A stretch of DNA of 64,000 bases from JAWWOL01 sp963797535 (GTDB lineage: Bacteria; Actinomycetota; Actinomycetes; JAWWOL01): positions 434,001 through 498,000 of the forward strand of contig CAWCPQ010000005.1 in assembly GCA_963797535.1 (NCBI GenBank), read 5' to 3'. A model generated the notes under the pieces. The model did not search any database. It was not told where the DNA came from and saw only the letters and a program-made list of their open reading frames with translations. Shown piece after piece: positions 1 to 9,749 of this stretch; the first letter of the stretch is position 1; each line of letters starts with the position of its first letter. The position numbers were made by a program, and so were the translations under genes.

Positions 1-817
1 GTTTCGCCTTGGCCCGGCCCAGTGCCATCGCCAGCGCCACCAGCCGTTGCTGGGCGCCGTCGTGCAGGTCGCGCTCGATCCGACGGCGCTCATCCTCCGC
101 AGAGTCGACGACCCGGCGTCGGGTTGTCTCGAGCTCGCCGACCCGCTCGCGCAGCTCCTCGGTCACGTTGCGGCCGAGCAGGGACCTGCCGATCGAAGCC
201 TCGATCACCGAGAGCCCGCGGACCACCGGGATCGGGATGAGCAGCAGGAGCACCACACCAACCGCGGCCACGGCACCTGCCATCGGGTAGGTCGTGATGT
301 GGAACAGCCAGAAGTTGGCGCGGTGCAAGGGATAGGCCGGCAGCATCGCCGGGGTGAGGATCAGCGCGATCGGGCCAGCCCAGACAGCGGTGGTCACCAC
401 AAAGGTGAAGATGCCCACCGGCAGTGTCACCAGGCAGTAGGCCACCAGCCGCCACAGGTCACCGGAGCCGATCGTGTCCACGAGGTAGCGGAACGGGTGA
501 CCCTCCCACCGTGGCAGCTCCGGCGGCAGGATCCGCACGCCGAGCGTTGCGCCGAAACGGGCCCGCTCGATCACCCCGACCAGGCGCACGAGCCAGGACA
601 TGATCAGGAAGGCCACCACGCCGGGGATGATGAACGCCAGGAACAGTGGCCACGGCAGCGTCAGGAACAGGACGCCGATCACGAACGCCGGGATCGCGAC
701 CCAGATGCTGGTCAGCAGATGGGTGACAGCCAGCCAGGTGTACGGCGAGATGAACGCCCGGAACACGTTGTCCGGCAAGGGATCCGGGCCGCCGGCGTAC
801 GTCTCTTGACTCGCCAT
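1..817 (-). CDS. Sensor histidine kinase, NarL/DesK type (N-terminal part, cut by window edge)
   Basis: Membrane sensor kinase that would autophosphorylate on His and pass phosphate to a NarL-type response regulator. Reading from ATG at 817 (AGGGAGG ribosome site 5 nt upstream), the N-terminal ~210 residues hold about four to six hydrophobic segments in the pattern of actinobacterial 'putative sensor' domains. A dimerisation/phosphoacceptor helix with ERDLHDGAQQRLV follows, where the His is the phosphorylation site. The ATPase domain lies beyond base 1. It is divergent from the MMPL exporter with 213 bp between them, so it may sense a signal that controls that exporter; this is inference. The type of kinase is clear, the signal unknown. 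Confidence 0.88.
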   Translation of the reverse strand, partial: MASQETYAGGPDPLPDNVFRAFISPYTWLAVTHLLTSIWVAIPAFVIGVLFLTLPWPLFLAFIIPGVVAFLIMSWLVRLVGVIERARFGATLGVRILPPELPRWEGHPFRYLVDTIGSGDLWRLVAYCLVTLPVGIFTFVVTTAVWAGPIALILTPAMLPAYPLHRANFWLFHITTYPMAGAVAAVGVVLLLLIPIPVVRGLSVIEASIGRSLLGRNVTEELRERVGELETTRRRVVDSAEDERRRIERDLHDGAQQRLVALAMALGRAKAK

Positions 818-1030
818 GGTGCCCTCCCTTCATCGTCCGCCGACCTGTGCGTCCGTCCAACCGTAGAGATCGGAGGCCTGATCGCCCATGCTGCAGTCCC
901 CCGGACGGGGGGTGGGGCTAGCCCCCGTACGACTCGGGTGGTCGCTCCAATGACCCTGGAGATCGATCCCGAGAGTCTGGTTCTGGTCGCCGACGGGGCG
1001 GTCACAGCACAGGTGCGAGGGGCAAAGATC

Positions 1031-3301
1031 ATGACTTCCGACCAGACGTACGACGTACTCCACCATGAAGGCCAGGGCTGGCAAAGGGTCCCGGCGCAAC
1101 CGCCAGGAAAGCAGAAGCGGCCGGCGACGGTCAGAGTCGCCCGCTGGAGCGCCACCCACCCGTGGCGGGCGATCGGCGCGTGGGTGCTCTTCGTGACCCT
1201 GTGCGTCATGGGCGGCGGCATGGTCGGCGCCAAGACGCTGACCCAGGACAGCAGCCCGCGGACCCAGTCGGGGCAGGCTGACCGGATCGAGACCAGCGGC
1301 AACTTCGCTCACCCGAGCGTCGAGAACGTGCTGATCACGGCTCGCAAGGGAGCGCTGAGTCGTACGGAGGCCAACGCGGCTGCCGCCGAGGTGACCAAGC
1401 AGATGCGGGCGATCGCCCAGGTGAGCAAGGTCGACCCGGTGGTCGTCTCGGCGAACGGCCGGGCGCTGCTGGTGCCGGTGTCGATGGCGGGGGATCCCGA
1501 CACCGCGTCGGAGCGCATCGCGCCGCTGCAGAAGATCACGGCAGCGGTGCAGAAGGCGCACTCCGACCTCCGGGTCGAGGAGGTCGGCGGGGCCTCGCTC
1601 GACGCCGCCATCAGCAAGACCCTCGGCGGCGACCTGCACAAGGCAGAGCTGATCTCGATCCCGATCACCCTGGTCATCCTGGTGGTGGCGTTCGGCGCGC
1701 TCATCGCTGCCGGAATCCCGCTGCTGCTGGCGCTGTCGTCGGTGGCCGCGGCGATCGGGCTGTCGGCGTTCGCCTCGCACGTGCTCCCGCAAAGTGACGC
1801 GCTGAGCAGCGTCGTGCTCCTGATCGGCATGGCCGTCGGCGTCGACTACTCGCTGTTCTACATCCGCCGTGAGCGGGAGGAACGGGCTCGCGGCGTCGAC
1901 CGGCTCGAGGCCATCGAGATCGCGGCGGAGACCTCAGGACACAGCGTGGTCGTCTCCGGCATCGCGGTTGCCATTGCGATGTCCGGCCTGCTGGTGGCCC
2001 GCGACGCGACGTTCTCGTCGATGGCTGTCGGTGCGATCCTCGTGGTCGTCGTCGCGGTCATCGGTTCGCTGACGTTGCTGCCGGCGCTGCTGGCCAAGCT
2101 CGGTCGCTGGGTCGACCGGCCCAAGATCCCGTTCCTGTGGCGACTCACCGCTGCCCGTACGACGGAGCCTCGCCTCTGGTCGGCCCTGCTCAAGCCGGCG
2201 CTGCGCCGGCCGGGGATGTCGATGACGGTGTCGGTCCTGGCGCTGCTGGCGCTGGCGCTGCCAGCCCTCGGCATGACGCTCAAGCTCCCGACCGCCAGTG
2301 ACCTGCCGCGGTCGATCCCGATCATGAACTCGTACGACCGGTTGACCGCGTCGTTCCCGAGCTCGAGCGAGACGCACACCGTGGCGATCAAGGCTCCGGC
2401 GTCCGAGCTGCCGCAGGTGAAGGCAGCCGTGGCAGCGCTGGACAAGCGGGTGGCCGCCAGCCCGTTGTACGCCCACGACCAGGCGCCCGAGGTCCGCACG
2501 TCGGCCAACGGCACCGTCACCACGGTCAACATCGGGGTCAACTCCGAACCCGGCAAGCCGCTGGCCACCCGTTCCCTGAACGAGCTGCGCAACGTGCTCG
2601 TCCCGCAGACGATCGGGACGGTGCCGCACGCTCGCTACGCCGTCGGTGGCGACATCGGCGGGCAGGCGGACTTCATCTCGAGCATGCAGGGATCGCTGCC
2701 CTGGGTCATCGGGTTCGTGCTGGCGCTGACCTTGATCGTGATGCTCGTGACGTTCCGCTCGGTGGCCATCGCACTCACCGCGATCGGCCTCAACCTGCTC
2801 TCGGCCGGGGCCTCGTTCGGCATCCTGGTGCTCGTGTTCCAGAACCACTGGGCCGAGTCGCTGCTCGGGTTCCACTCGATCGGTGCGGTGGTGGCGTGGC
2901 TGCCGCTGTTCCTGTTCGTGGTGCTGTTCGGGCTGTCGATGGACTACCACGTGTTCGTCGTCAGCCGCATCCGCGAGGCCGCCCTGCGCGGCGAGCCGAC
3001 CAAGGAAGCGGTACGGCACGGGATCGTCTCCTCGGCCGGCGTGGTGACCAGCGCGGCCGTGGTCATGGTCGCGGTGTTCAGCGTCTTCGCCACCCTGAGC
3101 ACCATCGACATGAAGGAGCTGGGCGTCGGCCTTGCCGCCGCGATTCTCCTTGACGCCACAGTGATCCGGATCGTCCTGCTGCCGTCGGTGATGCTTCTGC
3201 TCGGCCGCCGCAACTGGTGGGCGCCGGCTTGGATCGCCCGCGGTGCGCCGCAGGTCCCGTACGAGAGCGAGCCGGTGTTCCCGTCCCGCGCGACCGTCTG
3301 A
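1031..3301 (+). CDS. MMPL/RND-family transporter
   Basis: 756-residue inner-membrane exporter of the MMPL family, driven by the proton gradient and typically moving lipids, siderophores or hydrophobic drugs. It has the family layout: an N-terminal helix near residue 35, a periplasmic domain, a bundle of helices near residues 210-370, a second periplasmic domain, and a final bundle from about residue 550 with the FGLSMDYHVF motif typical of MMPL proteins. The chosen ATG follows GAGGGG by 8 nt; an in-frame ATG at 950 would add 27 residues without a better ribosome site. The upstream neighbour is a divergent sensor kinase. Substrate cannot be told from sequence. Confidence 0.9.
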   Translation: MTSDQTYDVLHHEGQGWQRVPAQPPGKQKRPATVRVARWSATHPWRAIGAWVLFVTLCVMGGGMVGAKTLTQDSSPRTQSGQADRIETSGNFAHPSVENVLITARKGALSRTEANAAAAEVTKQMRAIAQVSKVDPVVVSANGRALLVPVSMAGDPDTASERIAPLQKITAAVQKAHSDLRVEEVGGASLDAAISKTLGGDLHKAELISIPITLVILVVAFGALIAAGIPLLLALSSVAAAIGLSAFASHVLPQSDALSSVVLLIGMAVGVDYSLFYIRREREERARGVDRLEAIEIAAETSGHSVVVSGIAVAIAMSGLLVARDATFSSMAVGAILVVVVAVIGSLTLLPALLAKLGRWVDRPKIPFLWRLTAARTTEPRLWSALLKPALRRPGMSMTVSVLALLALALPALGMTLKLPTASDLPRSIPIMNSYDRLTASFPSSSETHTVAIKAPASELPQVKAAVAALDKRVAASPLYAHDQAPEVRTSANGTVTTVNIGVNSEPGKPLATRSLNELRNVLVPQTIGTVPHARYAVGGDIGGQADFISSMQGSLPWVIGFVLALTLIVMLVTFRSVAIALTAIGLNLLSAGASFGILVLVFQNHWAESLLGFHSIGAVVAWLPLFLFVVLFGLSMDYHVFVVSRIREAALRGEPTKEAVRHGIVSSAGVVTSAAVVMVAVFSVFATLSTIDMKELGVGLAAAILLDATVIRIVLLPSVMLLLGRRNWWAPAWIARGAPQVPYESEPVFPSRATV

Positions 3302-3337
3302 CGGGAGGGGCTCCTTCCCGGCGCCACCCAAGCTCGC

Positions 3338-3393
3338 GATCTTGCCGAAGCGCACGTCATTCTTCGATGAATGGCGTGCGTTTCGGCAAGATC
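3338..3393. terminator. Long GATC-capped hairpin between convergent genes
   Basis: A 25-bp stem with a 6-nt loop (TTCGAT); both ends are GATCTTGCCGAA and its complement. The only two non-Watson-Crick positions would be G-U pairs in RNA. It sits between the MMPL stop (3301) and the stop of the convergent small membrane protein (3411), so it can fold in transcripts from both sides. No U-tract follows, so a bidirectional terminator or mRNA 3' end stabiliser is inferred from position. It is one of a series of similar hairpins in this window. Confidence 0.6.
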
Positions 3394-3410
3394 AACTGGT
3401 TGGGGCGGGC

Positions 3411-3737
3411 TCAGCTTTCCGGCTCCGCGGTGGCCGTCGTTGTCGGCACCTCGTCGACGACCACCGGCCGGGTGAAGGCCCACACCAGCATCAGGATGCC
3501 GAAGATCAACATGCCGACGCCGGTCCAGAAGTTGATGTGCACGCCCGCGGCCTTGGTGATCGCCTTGTGCCCGTCGTTGATGCCGACGATCACCAGGACG
3601 ACGCCGTAGAAGACGAACAGGCCACCGATCAGCCGGCGCAGGTCGAACAGCCGGGCCCCACGCGCCCGCTGCTCGGCTTCCTCCGTGCTCGCGATGGCCT
3701 CGTCCTTGTCACCGGGGCTTGCGTTGTCGCTTGTCAT
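3411..3737 (-). CDS. Small two-helix membrane protein next to a sodium:solute symporter
   Basis: About 108 residues with an acidic, charged N-terminus (residues 1-25) and two hydrophobic helices near residues 35-53 and 68-86. It starts 9 nt after the stop of the symporter gene. ATG at 3737 has AGGAG 6 nt upstream; a GTG one codon earlier is possible. Short two-helix proteins often accompany actinobacterial SSS symporters, so an accessory role is likely but unproven. No family assigned. Confidence 0.75.
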   Translation of the reverse strand: MTSDNASPGDKDEAIASTEEAEQRARGARLFDLRRLIGGLFVFYGVVLVIVGINDGHKAITKAAGVHINFWTGVGMLIFGILMLVWAFTRPVVVDEVPTTTATAEPES

Positions 3738-3746
3738 CACCGGCTC

Positions 3747-5423
3747 CTAGATGAACACGAGGTTGAGGATGACACAGATGCCGAGGGCTCCGAAGCCCAG
3801 CAGCTTGGGGGACCGCCACCACACGTCGTCGCCCGGCTGGGGCGCTTCCGGGGGCTCCGTCGACACGGTGCCCCACACCAGGCCGGCCAGCTCGGCCTCG
3901 GGTTTCGGCGGAGTCACCAGGCTGACGAGCACGGTCACGACGGCGTCGGCAGCGAACGCCACGACAGCACCCCAGAAGTTGGCGCCCTGGGCCGATGCGA
4001 AGTGGATCTGCGGCGAGATGTCGATCGGGCCGACGCTGAGGCCTGCGTAGAGGACATGGGTCACGTACGCGCCGATCGTGCCAGCGGCGAGGCCACAGAT
4101 GCCGGACCACGGCGAGGCCCGCTTCCAGTACATCGCGATGATGAACGTGGCGAACAACGGCGCATTGAAGAAGCCGAACAGCAGCTGGATGTAGTTCATG
4201 ATGTTCGCGTACTGCGAAGCGATGCCAGCGGTACCGACGGCGATGACGATGCCGACCACGGTGACGATCCGCCCCGTGTTGAGGTAGAACCTGTCCTCCC
4301 GGTCCTTGAGCACGTACGGCTGGATCAGGTCGTAGGTGACCACGGTGTTGAACGAGCTGACGTTGGCTGCCATGCCGGCCATGAACGCGGCCAGCAGTCC
4401 CGTGACCGCGATCCCGAGCACGCCGTTGGGCAGGTAGGTCTCGATGAGCAGCGGGATCGCGTTGTTGTACTGCAGGTCACCGGACTTGGCACCAAGCCCG
4501 TGGATCAGCACGAGCGCGAGCAGACCGGGCACGATCGTCAGCACCGGGATGAACAGCTTGGGGTAGGCGCCGATGAGTGGGGTGCGCTGCGCCGCGGACA
4601 GGCTCTTGGCGGACAGGGCCCGCTGCACCTCGGCGAAGTTGGTCGTCCAGTAGCCGAAGGACAGCACGAAGCCCAGCCCGAGCACGATGCCCACCCAGTT
4701 CGACCCCAGGGCGTTGTGGCTGCCGATCCCGGTGCCCTGCCAGGCGTGCACGCCGGAGGATCCGAGCGAGGAATCCTTGACCTTGTCCATGAGGCCGTTC
4801 CAGCCGCCGACCTTGACGAGGCCGACGACGGTGATGGGGATGAGGCCGGCCAGGATCACGAAGAACTGCAGCACCTCGTTGTAGATCGCGCCGCTGAGAC
4901 CGCCGAGGGTGATGTAGGCGAGCACAAAGCCTGCTGCCACGCAGATCGAGAGGAACAGCGACCAGCCGAGCAGGTTCTCGAGCACCAGCGCGAGTGCGTA
5001 CAGGTTGACGCCGGCGATGAGTACTGCAGCGAAGGCGAAGGTCAGGGCGTTGAAGACGTGCGTCGGTCTGTTGAATCGCAGCCGTAGATATTCCGGGACG
5101 CTGCGAACCTTGGCGTTGTAGTAGAACGGCATCATCACGAGGCCGAGGAACACCATCGCCGGAACGGCGCCGATCCAGTAGAAGTGCACCGTGGCCATGC
5201 CGTACTGCGCACCGTTGGCGGCCATACCGAGAATCTCGATCGCTCCGAGGTTGGCAGAGACGAAGGCGAGACCGGTGATCCACGCTGGCAGTGATCGTCC
5301 GGAGAGCAGGAAGTCGAGGCTGGTCCGGATACTCGTACGGGCCGCAATGCCGATCGCGAGCACGACGGCGAAGTAGACCGCGAGCAGCATGTAGTCGAGA
5401 GCGTTGAGATGGAGCCTGAGCAC
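3747..5423 (-). CDS. Sodium:solute symporter (SSS family)
   Basis: 558-residue integral membrane protein of the SSS family, which couples solute uptake to sodium entry. About 13 hydrophobic segments are visible from residue 7 onward, and the early segment with FLLSGRSLPAWITG is characteristic of SSS proteins. GTG at 5423 is chosen because AAGGAGG lies 5 nt upstream; longer forms would start in sequence of non-coding character. Solute unknown (candidates include monocarboxylates, sugars, amino acids). It is divergent from the IMPase gene and followed by a small membrane protein, probably in one transcript. Confidence 0.9.
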   Translation of the reverse strand: MLRLHLNALDYMLLAVYFAVVLAIGIAARTSIRTSLDFLLSGRSLPAWITGLAFVSANLGAIEILGMAANGAQYGMATVHFYWIGAVPAMVFLGLVMMPFYYNAKVRSVPEYLRLRFNRPTHVFNALTFAFAAVLIAGVNLYALALVLENLLGWSLFLSICVAAGFVLAYITLGGLSGAIYNEVLQFFVILAGLIPITVVGLVKVGGWNGLMDKVKDSSLGSSGVHAWQGTGIGSHNALGSNWVGIVLGLGFVLSFGYWTTNFAEVQRALSAKSLSAAQRTPLIGAYPKLFIPVLTIVPGLLALVLIHGLGAKSGDLQYNNAIPLLIETYLPNGVLGIAVTGLLAAFMAGMAANVSSFNTVVTYDLIQPYVLKDREDRFYLNTGRIVTVVGIVIAVGTAGIASQYANIMNYIQLLFGFFNAPLFATFIIAMYWKRASPWSGICGLAAGTIGAYVTHVLYAGLSVGPIDISPQIHFASAQGANFWGAVVAFAADAVVTVLVSLVTPPKPEAELAGLVWGTVSTEPPEAPQPGDDVWWRSPKLLGFGALGICVILNLVFI

Positions 5424-5544
5424 CCGAGCCTCCTTGCCCCGAATGGATGTCAGCGCTCCCCGGCATTTCACCGATTTCGGATCGGCAAACCCTGGCAGGC
5501 CGTGCAACTGGAACTCGAACGGCAAAGTCTGCAAGGCTGCAGGG

Positions 5545-6333
5545 GTGACCCCACTCAACGAGCTACTCATCCTTGCCACTGACATCGCCCGCGAAACCGG
5601 GACGCTGATCCTGGACCGCGACGCCGACCTCGGGGTGGAGACCAAGTCCTCCGACACCGACGTCGTGACCGCCAAGGACAGAGCAGCCGAACAGCTGATC
5701 CGGGCACGGCTCGACCAAGCCCGGCCCGATGACGGGTTCCTCGGCGAGGAAAGCGGGCATGGTACGGGCAGCAGCGGCGTCCGCTGGGTCGTCGACCCCA
5801 TCGACGGCACCGTCAACTACCTCTACGGCATCCCGCAGTACGCGGTCTCCATCGCCGTCGAGGTGGATGGCGCCGTCCGGGTCGGCGTGGTCTTCGACCC
5901 GGCGAAAGATGAGCTGTACCAGGCAGTTTCGGGCGAAGGCGCAACCCTCAACGGCCGGTCGCTCCGTTGCTCGGCGCAGACCGTGCTCGGCGTGAGCATG
6001 GTCAACACCGGCTTCGGCTACTCCGCGCAGCGGCGAGGCCGGCAAGGCGCGGTGGTGGCGGCGATCATCGCCGAGGTCCGCGACATCCGCCGGATGGGGT
6101 CAGCAGCGCTGGACCTGTGCGCGGTCGCCAGCGGACGCGCGGACGCCTACTTCGAACGTGGCGTCAATCCGTGGGACATCGCCGCCGGAATCTTGATCGC
6201 GCAGGAGGCCGGTGCTGTGGTGACCGACCTGCAGGGCGCATTCCCCACCGGTGACTTCGTGCTGGCGGCGGCGCCCGGCGTTCATACCGCGCTGCGCGAG
6301 CTGTTGCTGCCGCTTCGCCCGGACGAGGTGTGA
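5545..6333 (+). CDS. Inositol monophosphatase family protein
   Basis: 262 residues, the usual length for Mg-dependent IMPase-family phosphatases. These act on inositol monophosphate or related sugar phosphates such as histidinol phosphate. The metal-binding set is complete: GEES near residue 65, WVVDPIDGTVNY near residue 85, and WDIAAGILIAQEAGA near residue 210. GTG at 5545 follows AAGG; upstream in-frame codons do not resemble the family. In an actinomycete, inositol feeds phosphatidylinositol and mycothiol synthesis, but HisN or a general role is equally possible. Converges with the zinc-ribbon gene with 4 bp between stops. Confidence 0.9.
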   Translation: MTPLNELLILATDIARETGTLILDRDADLGVETKSSDTDVVTAKDRAAEQLIRARLDQARPDDGFLGEESGHGTGSSGVRWVVDPIDGTVNYLYGIPQYAVSIAVEVDGAVRVGVVFDPAKDELYQAVSGEGATLNGRSLRCSAQTVLGVSMVNTGFGYSAQRRGRQGAVVAAIIAEVRDIRRMGSAALDLCAVASGRADAYFERGVNPWDIAAGILIAQEAGAVVTDLQGAFPTGDFVLAAAPGVHTALRELLLPLRPDEV

Positions 6334-6337
6334 CCGC

Positions 6338-6601
6338 CTAGCGCGGGTCGACGCTGATCGGTCTCAGCCGCCGGATGCAGCGTGTCGGTCCAGACGACCG
6401 TCGGGGTGTATCGTCCTGGCTGCGCCGGGTGCCGCAGGACAGGCAACGGGCGTACTCGTGGACGTCGCCCGAGGGTGGTCCGAACAGCAGCCAGCGGCGG
6501 TTGCCACTGCGGATCAGGGCGTGGGTCGTGTCAGGGCCGCAGACAGCGCAGGCGAGGGAGCGCCAGCCTGTCTCACGACGGACCCGTCGTGCTGTACTCA
6601 T
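6338..6601 (-). CDS. Small zinc-ribbon protein, function unknown
   Basis: About 87 residues with two CxxC knuckles, CAVC near residue 17 and CLSC near residue 52, spaced as in a zinc ribbon; the basic C-terminal tail may bind nucleic acid. ATG at 6601 has a weak GGAAG upstream. It lies downstream of fetB on the same strand (86 bp). No specific function can be claimed. Confidence 0.6.
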   Translation of the reverse strand: MSTARRVRRETGWRSLACAVCGPDTTHALIRSGNRRWLLFGPPSGDVHEYARCLSCGTRRSQDDTPRRSSGPTRCIRRLRPISVDPR

Positions 6602-6687
6602 GCTTCCACTGTCCCCGGCTCCTGTTACACCGGGATCACGCTTGGGCGGCACTCGGGAAACGACGAGGTCTAGATCTGGTCACGACC

Positions 6688-7494
6688 TCAGGGGGCGCCG
6701 CCGGCCAACGGGCGCAGCCGATGCGCCTCGTCGAACAGCCACCGCTGTCCCAGCGTGACCACCGTCACCGCCGCCATCGCAGCCGCCCCCAGCCCCAGGT
6801 AGACCACGATGATCTGGTAGCGGATGGCCACCTCTGGCGACACCCCGGCGATGATCAGACCGGTCATAGCACCGGGCAGCGCAATCAGACCCACCGTCGA
6901 AGCCGAGTCGATCTGCGGCGTCAGCGATGTCCTCAGAGCAGCCCTCGCGTGTGGCGAGAATGCCGTACCAGCAGGCAATCCCAACGCCAGCCTGGCTTCG
7001 ACCAGGTGTCGGGAGGACTGCACCTCGTCCCGTAGGCGGAGCATCGTTACCGAGGTGGCGTTCATGGCAGCGTTGACCACCATGCCGCCGATCGGGATCA
7101 CTACGAGCGGTCTGGAGGAGACCACACCTGCGCCCACCAGCAGGCCCAACGTCGCAGCCGTGGCCAGACCGACCGACAGTGTCGCCATGAGCTGGGCCCT
7201 GGGCAGCCCGCGACCGCGGCGGGCTCCGACCCGACCTGCGATGAGCACCATGGCCGTGACCCAGCCGAGCGCGCCGGGCAGCCCGGCGTGCTTGAACACC
7301 AGGGAGAGCAGGTAGCCGACAGCGGTGAGCTGAACCGCGGCGCGCACGACCGCCACGGCGAGATCTCTGGTCAGGCCAAGGCGGGCGCGCAGGATGAGGA
7401 CGCCCGCGATGGCCACCAGGACCCCGGACAGCGCGACGCCCCACCAGCTGGGGATCGGCACGTCCGGCGGAACGCTTGCCGATGCGAGAATCAC
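6688..7494 (-). CDS. fetB: ABC transporter permease, FetB/UPF0014 family
   Basis: 268 residues with about seven hydrophobic helices and the conserved UPF0014 stretch IPIGGMVVNAAMNATSV in the middle. In E. coli FetB pairs with FetA to export iron and protect from oxidative stress. GTG at 7494 overlaps the fetA stop by 4 nt (GTGA), so translation is coupled. Family assignment is firm; iron as substrate is by analogy. Confidence 0.85.
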   Translation of the reverse strand: MILASASVPPDVPIPSWWGVALSGVLVAIAGVLILRARLGLTRDLAVAVVRAAVQLTAVGYLLSLVFKHAGLPGALGWVTAMVLIAGRVGARRGRGLPRAQLMATLSVGLATAATLGLLVGAGVVSSRPLVVIPIGGMVVNAAMNATSVTMLRLRDEVQSSRHLVEARLALGLPAGTAFSPHARAALRTSLTPQIDSASTVGLIALPGAMTGLIIAGVSPEVAIRYQIIVVYLGLGAAAMAAVTVVTLGQRWLFDEAHRLRPLAGGAP

Positions 7495-8198
7495 GACGCC
7501 CCCGCGACGTACTGCTGAACCTCGGTCGGCGACGGCCCGTCCAGCACGGCTGCAGCCTCTCCCACCGCCGCGACCACGCCGTTCATCAGCACCACGACGT
7601 CGTCGGCGATCCGGCGGGCCTGCTGCAGGTCGTGGCTCACCATCACCACGCTGAGCCCATCGGCCACGAGTGCCCGTACGACCGCTTCGACCGACGCTGC
7701 GGCGAACGAGTCCAGAGCCGACGTGGGCTCGTCCAGCAGGAGCACCTCCGGGCCGACCGCAAGCGCCCTGGCCAGACAGAGCCGTTGAGCCTCGCCGCCG
7801 GACAGCCCTTCGGTCGAACGGTCGACAAACTCCGGCGAAAGGCCGACCCTGGCCAGCAGTTCCCCGGCCTCACCGGCGGTCAAGGTCTGCCTGCCGACCC
7901 GAAGATCCGCGAGGACCGAGCCCTCGAGCAGGACCGGCGCCTGTTGCAGCATGCCGACCCGTCTGCGCAGCGCCAACACGTCGTACGAGGGCAGCTCCGC
8001 TTCATGCAGCGCGACGGTGCCCGTCGTCGGCTCCGTGAGCCGGTTGAGCAGTCGGAGCAACGTGGACTTGCCGGCGCCGCTGGGGCCCAGGATCACGGTC
8101 ACCCGGCCAGCAGCTATCGCGAGCGTGACCTCTCGCAGCGGGAACGTCTCGCCTCGGCGGACCGTGACCCGGTCCAGTCGGAACAGCGGCGCGTCCAT
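7491..8198 (-). CDS. fetA: ABC transporter ATP-binding protein, FetA-like
   Basis: 235-residue ATPase with Walker A GPSGAGKST near residue 35, Q-loop, signature LSGGEAQR, Walker B VLLLDEPTSALD and the switch His in VSHDLQQ. Short stand-alone ATPases directly before a UPF0014 permease are FetA-type. ATG at 8198 follows a GAGGTGAGG stretch. It begins 58 bp after the end of the upstream GH1 gene on the same strand but is functionally separate from the sugar locus. Confidence 0.87.
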   Translation of the reverse strand: MDAPLFRLDRVTVRRGETFPLREVTLAIAAGRVTVILGPSGAGKSTLLRLLNRLTEPTTGTVALHEAELPSYDVLALRRRVGMLQQAPVLLEGSVLADLRVGRQTLTAGEAGELLARVGLSPEFVDRSTEGLSGGEAQRLCLARALAVGPEVLLLDEPTSALDSFAAASVEAVVRALVADGLSVVMVSHDLQQARRIADDVVVLMNGVVAAVGEAAAVLDGPSPTEVQQYVAGAS

Positions 8199-8256
8199 CG
8201 GCCCATCATCCTCACCTCGCGGCGGGAGATGCCCGACCGCGGGCCCGCCGCCCTCG

Positions 8257-9678
8257 TCAGCCCGAGCTCGGCAGCGCCGGCAGCGCGTTCGCGGCCACGA
8301 CCGACTGGTAGAACCGCCCGCTGTCCTTGATGGTCCGCTGCTGGGAGTCGAAGTCGACCCGGACGATGCCGAATCGCTTGTCGTAGCCCCAGGCCCACTC
8401 GAAGTTGTCCAGCAGCGACCACACGAAGTAGCCGCGCAGGTCGACGCCGTCGGTGATCGCACGGTGGACCTGCGCGAGGTGGCGATGCAGGTAGGACACC
8501 CGCGGAGCGTCGTTGACCTCGCCGTTCGCCGACACGACATCGTCGTAGGCTGCGCCGTTCTCGGTGATGACCAGCGGCACGCCGTAGTCGCTGTGCAGCC
8601 GTACGAGCAGCTCGTGGAAGCCCGTCTCGTCGACCGGCCAGCCCATCGCGGTGTGCTCGCCAGGGATGTCGACCCCGCGGACGTCGTCGCAGCCAGGGAA
8701 CAGCGCCATGCCGCCGCCGGTCTCGGCGTGCTCGACCACACCGGGGTTGTAGAAGTTGACGCCCAGCACGTCGATCGGCGAGGCGATGATGTCGAGATCG
8801 CCGTCGTGCACGAAGGACCAGTCGGTGATCGCGGACGTGAACTCCACAACGTCGGCGGGGTAGGACGCCCGGAACAGCGGGTCGGTCCACATCCGGGTCT
8901 GCAGTCCGTCGAACTTGGCGGCGGCGGCCTTGTCGGCTTCGGAGTCGGTGGCCGGCCGGACCATGCCGGGGTTGAGGGTGATCGAGACCTGAGCCGTCTC
9001 GGGCAGGATGGCGCGCAGCTCGCGTACGGCGAGGCCGTGCCCCAGCAGCAGGTGGTGGGCGGCCGAGAACGCCTCGGCGGCATTGGTGTGGCCGGGGGCG
9101 TGCTCGCCGGCGGCGTAGCCCAGGAACGCTGAGCACCAGGGCTCGTTCAACGTCGTCCACGTCGGCACCCGGTCGCCGAGCGCACCGGCCACCAGGGCCG
9201 CGTACTCAGCGAAGCGGTAGGACGTCTCACGGTTGGTCCAGCCGCCGGCCTCGTGCAGCTCAATCGGCAGGTCCCAGTGGTAGAGCGTCAGCGTCGGTGA
9301 GATGCCGGCGCCGAGCAGCTCGTCGACCAGCCGGGAGTAGAAGTCGATGCCCTTGGGGTTGAGCGGACCCTTGGCACCGGGCAGGACCCGCGACCAGGAC
9401 ACGGAGAAGCGATAGGCAGCGAGGCCGAGGTCGGCCATCAGCGCCACGTCGTCGCGGTAGCGGTGGTAGTGGTCGGCAGCAACGTCGCCGGTGTCGCCGT
9501 TCGCGACCTTGCCCGGCGTGTGCGAGAAGGCGTCCCAGATGGAAGGGGTGCGGCCATCCTCGGCTGCTGCGCCCTCGATCTGGTACGAGGCGGTGGCCGA
9601 CCCCCAGACGAACGCGGACGGGAAGGCAAGGGCGTCGCTCGCCCTAGCGGTTGCGTCGGTGGTGTCGACGGAGGTCAT
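8257..9678 (-). CDS. GH1 beta-glucosidase (first of two)
   Basis: 473-residue glycoside hydrolase family 1 enzyme, cytoplasmic (no signal peptide), hydrolysing beta-glucosides such as cellobiose with retention. The acid/base Glu is E179 in TLNEP and the nucleophile E373 in ITENG; the C-terminal WSLLDNFEWAWGYDKRFG is the usual aglycone-side loop. Full family length. It is the last gene of the sugar locus, 150 bp after the solute-binding lipoprotein gene, with a strong hairpin in that gap. A paralogue lies at 16374-17738; two enzymes may share substrates of different linkage or length. Confidence 0.95.
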   Translation of the reverse strand: MTSVDTTDATARASDALAFPSAFVWGSATASYQIEGAAAEDGRTPSIWDAFSHTPGKVANGDTGDVAADHYHRYRDDVALMADLGLAAYRFSVSWSRVLPGAKGPLNPKGIDFYSRLVDELLGAGISPTLTLYHWDLPIELHEAGGWTNRETSYRFAEYAALVAGALGDRVPTWTTLNEPWCSAFLGYAAGEHAPGHTNAAEAFSAAHHLLLGHGLAVRELRAILPETAQVSITLNPGMVRPATDSEADKAAAAKFDGLQTRMWTDPLFRASYPADVVEFTSAITDWSFVHDGDLDIIASPIDVLGVNFYNPGVVEHAETGGGMALFPGCDDVRGVDIPGEHTAMGWPVDETGFHELLVRLHSDYGVPLVITENGAAYDDVVSANGEVNDAPRVSYLHRHLAQVHRAITDGVDLRGYFVWSLLDNFEWAWGYDKRFGIVRVDFDSQQRTIKDSGRFYQSVVAANALPALPSSG

Positions 9679-9749
9679 GGCTCGGTTCTCCTAGCGAGTA
9701 AGCACATTCTGGCTCGATCACAGGTCAGGAACAGGGCGACAGCCCTGAC

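Noticed and set aside
47..1030. Very long plus-strand open frame running into the MMPL gene
   Set aside because: It is antisense to a clear sensor kinase with a good ribosome site; only the part from 1031 has MMPL features.
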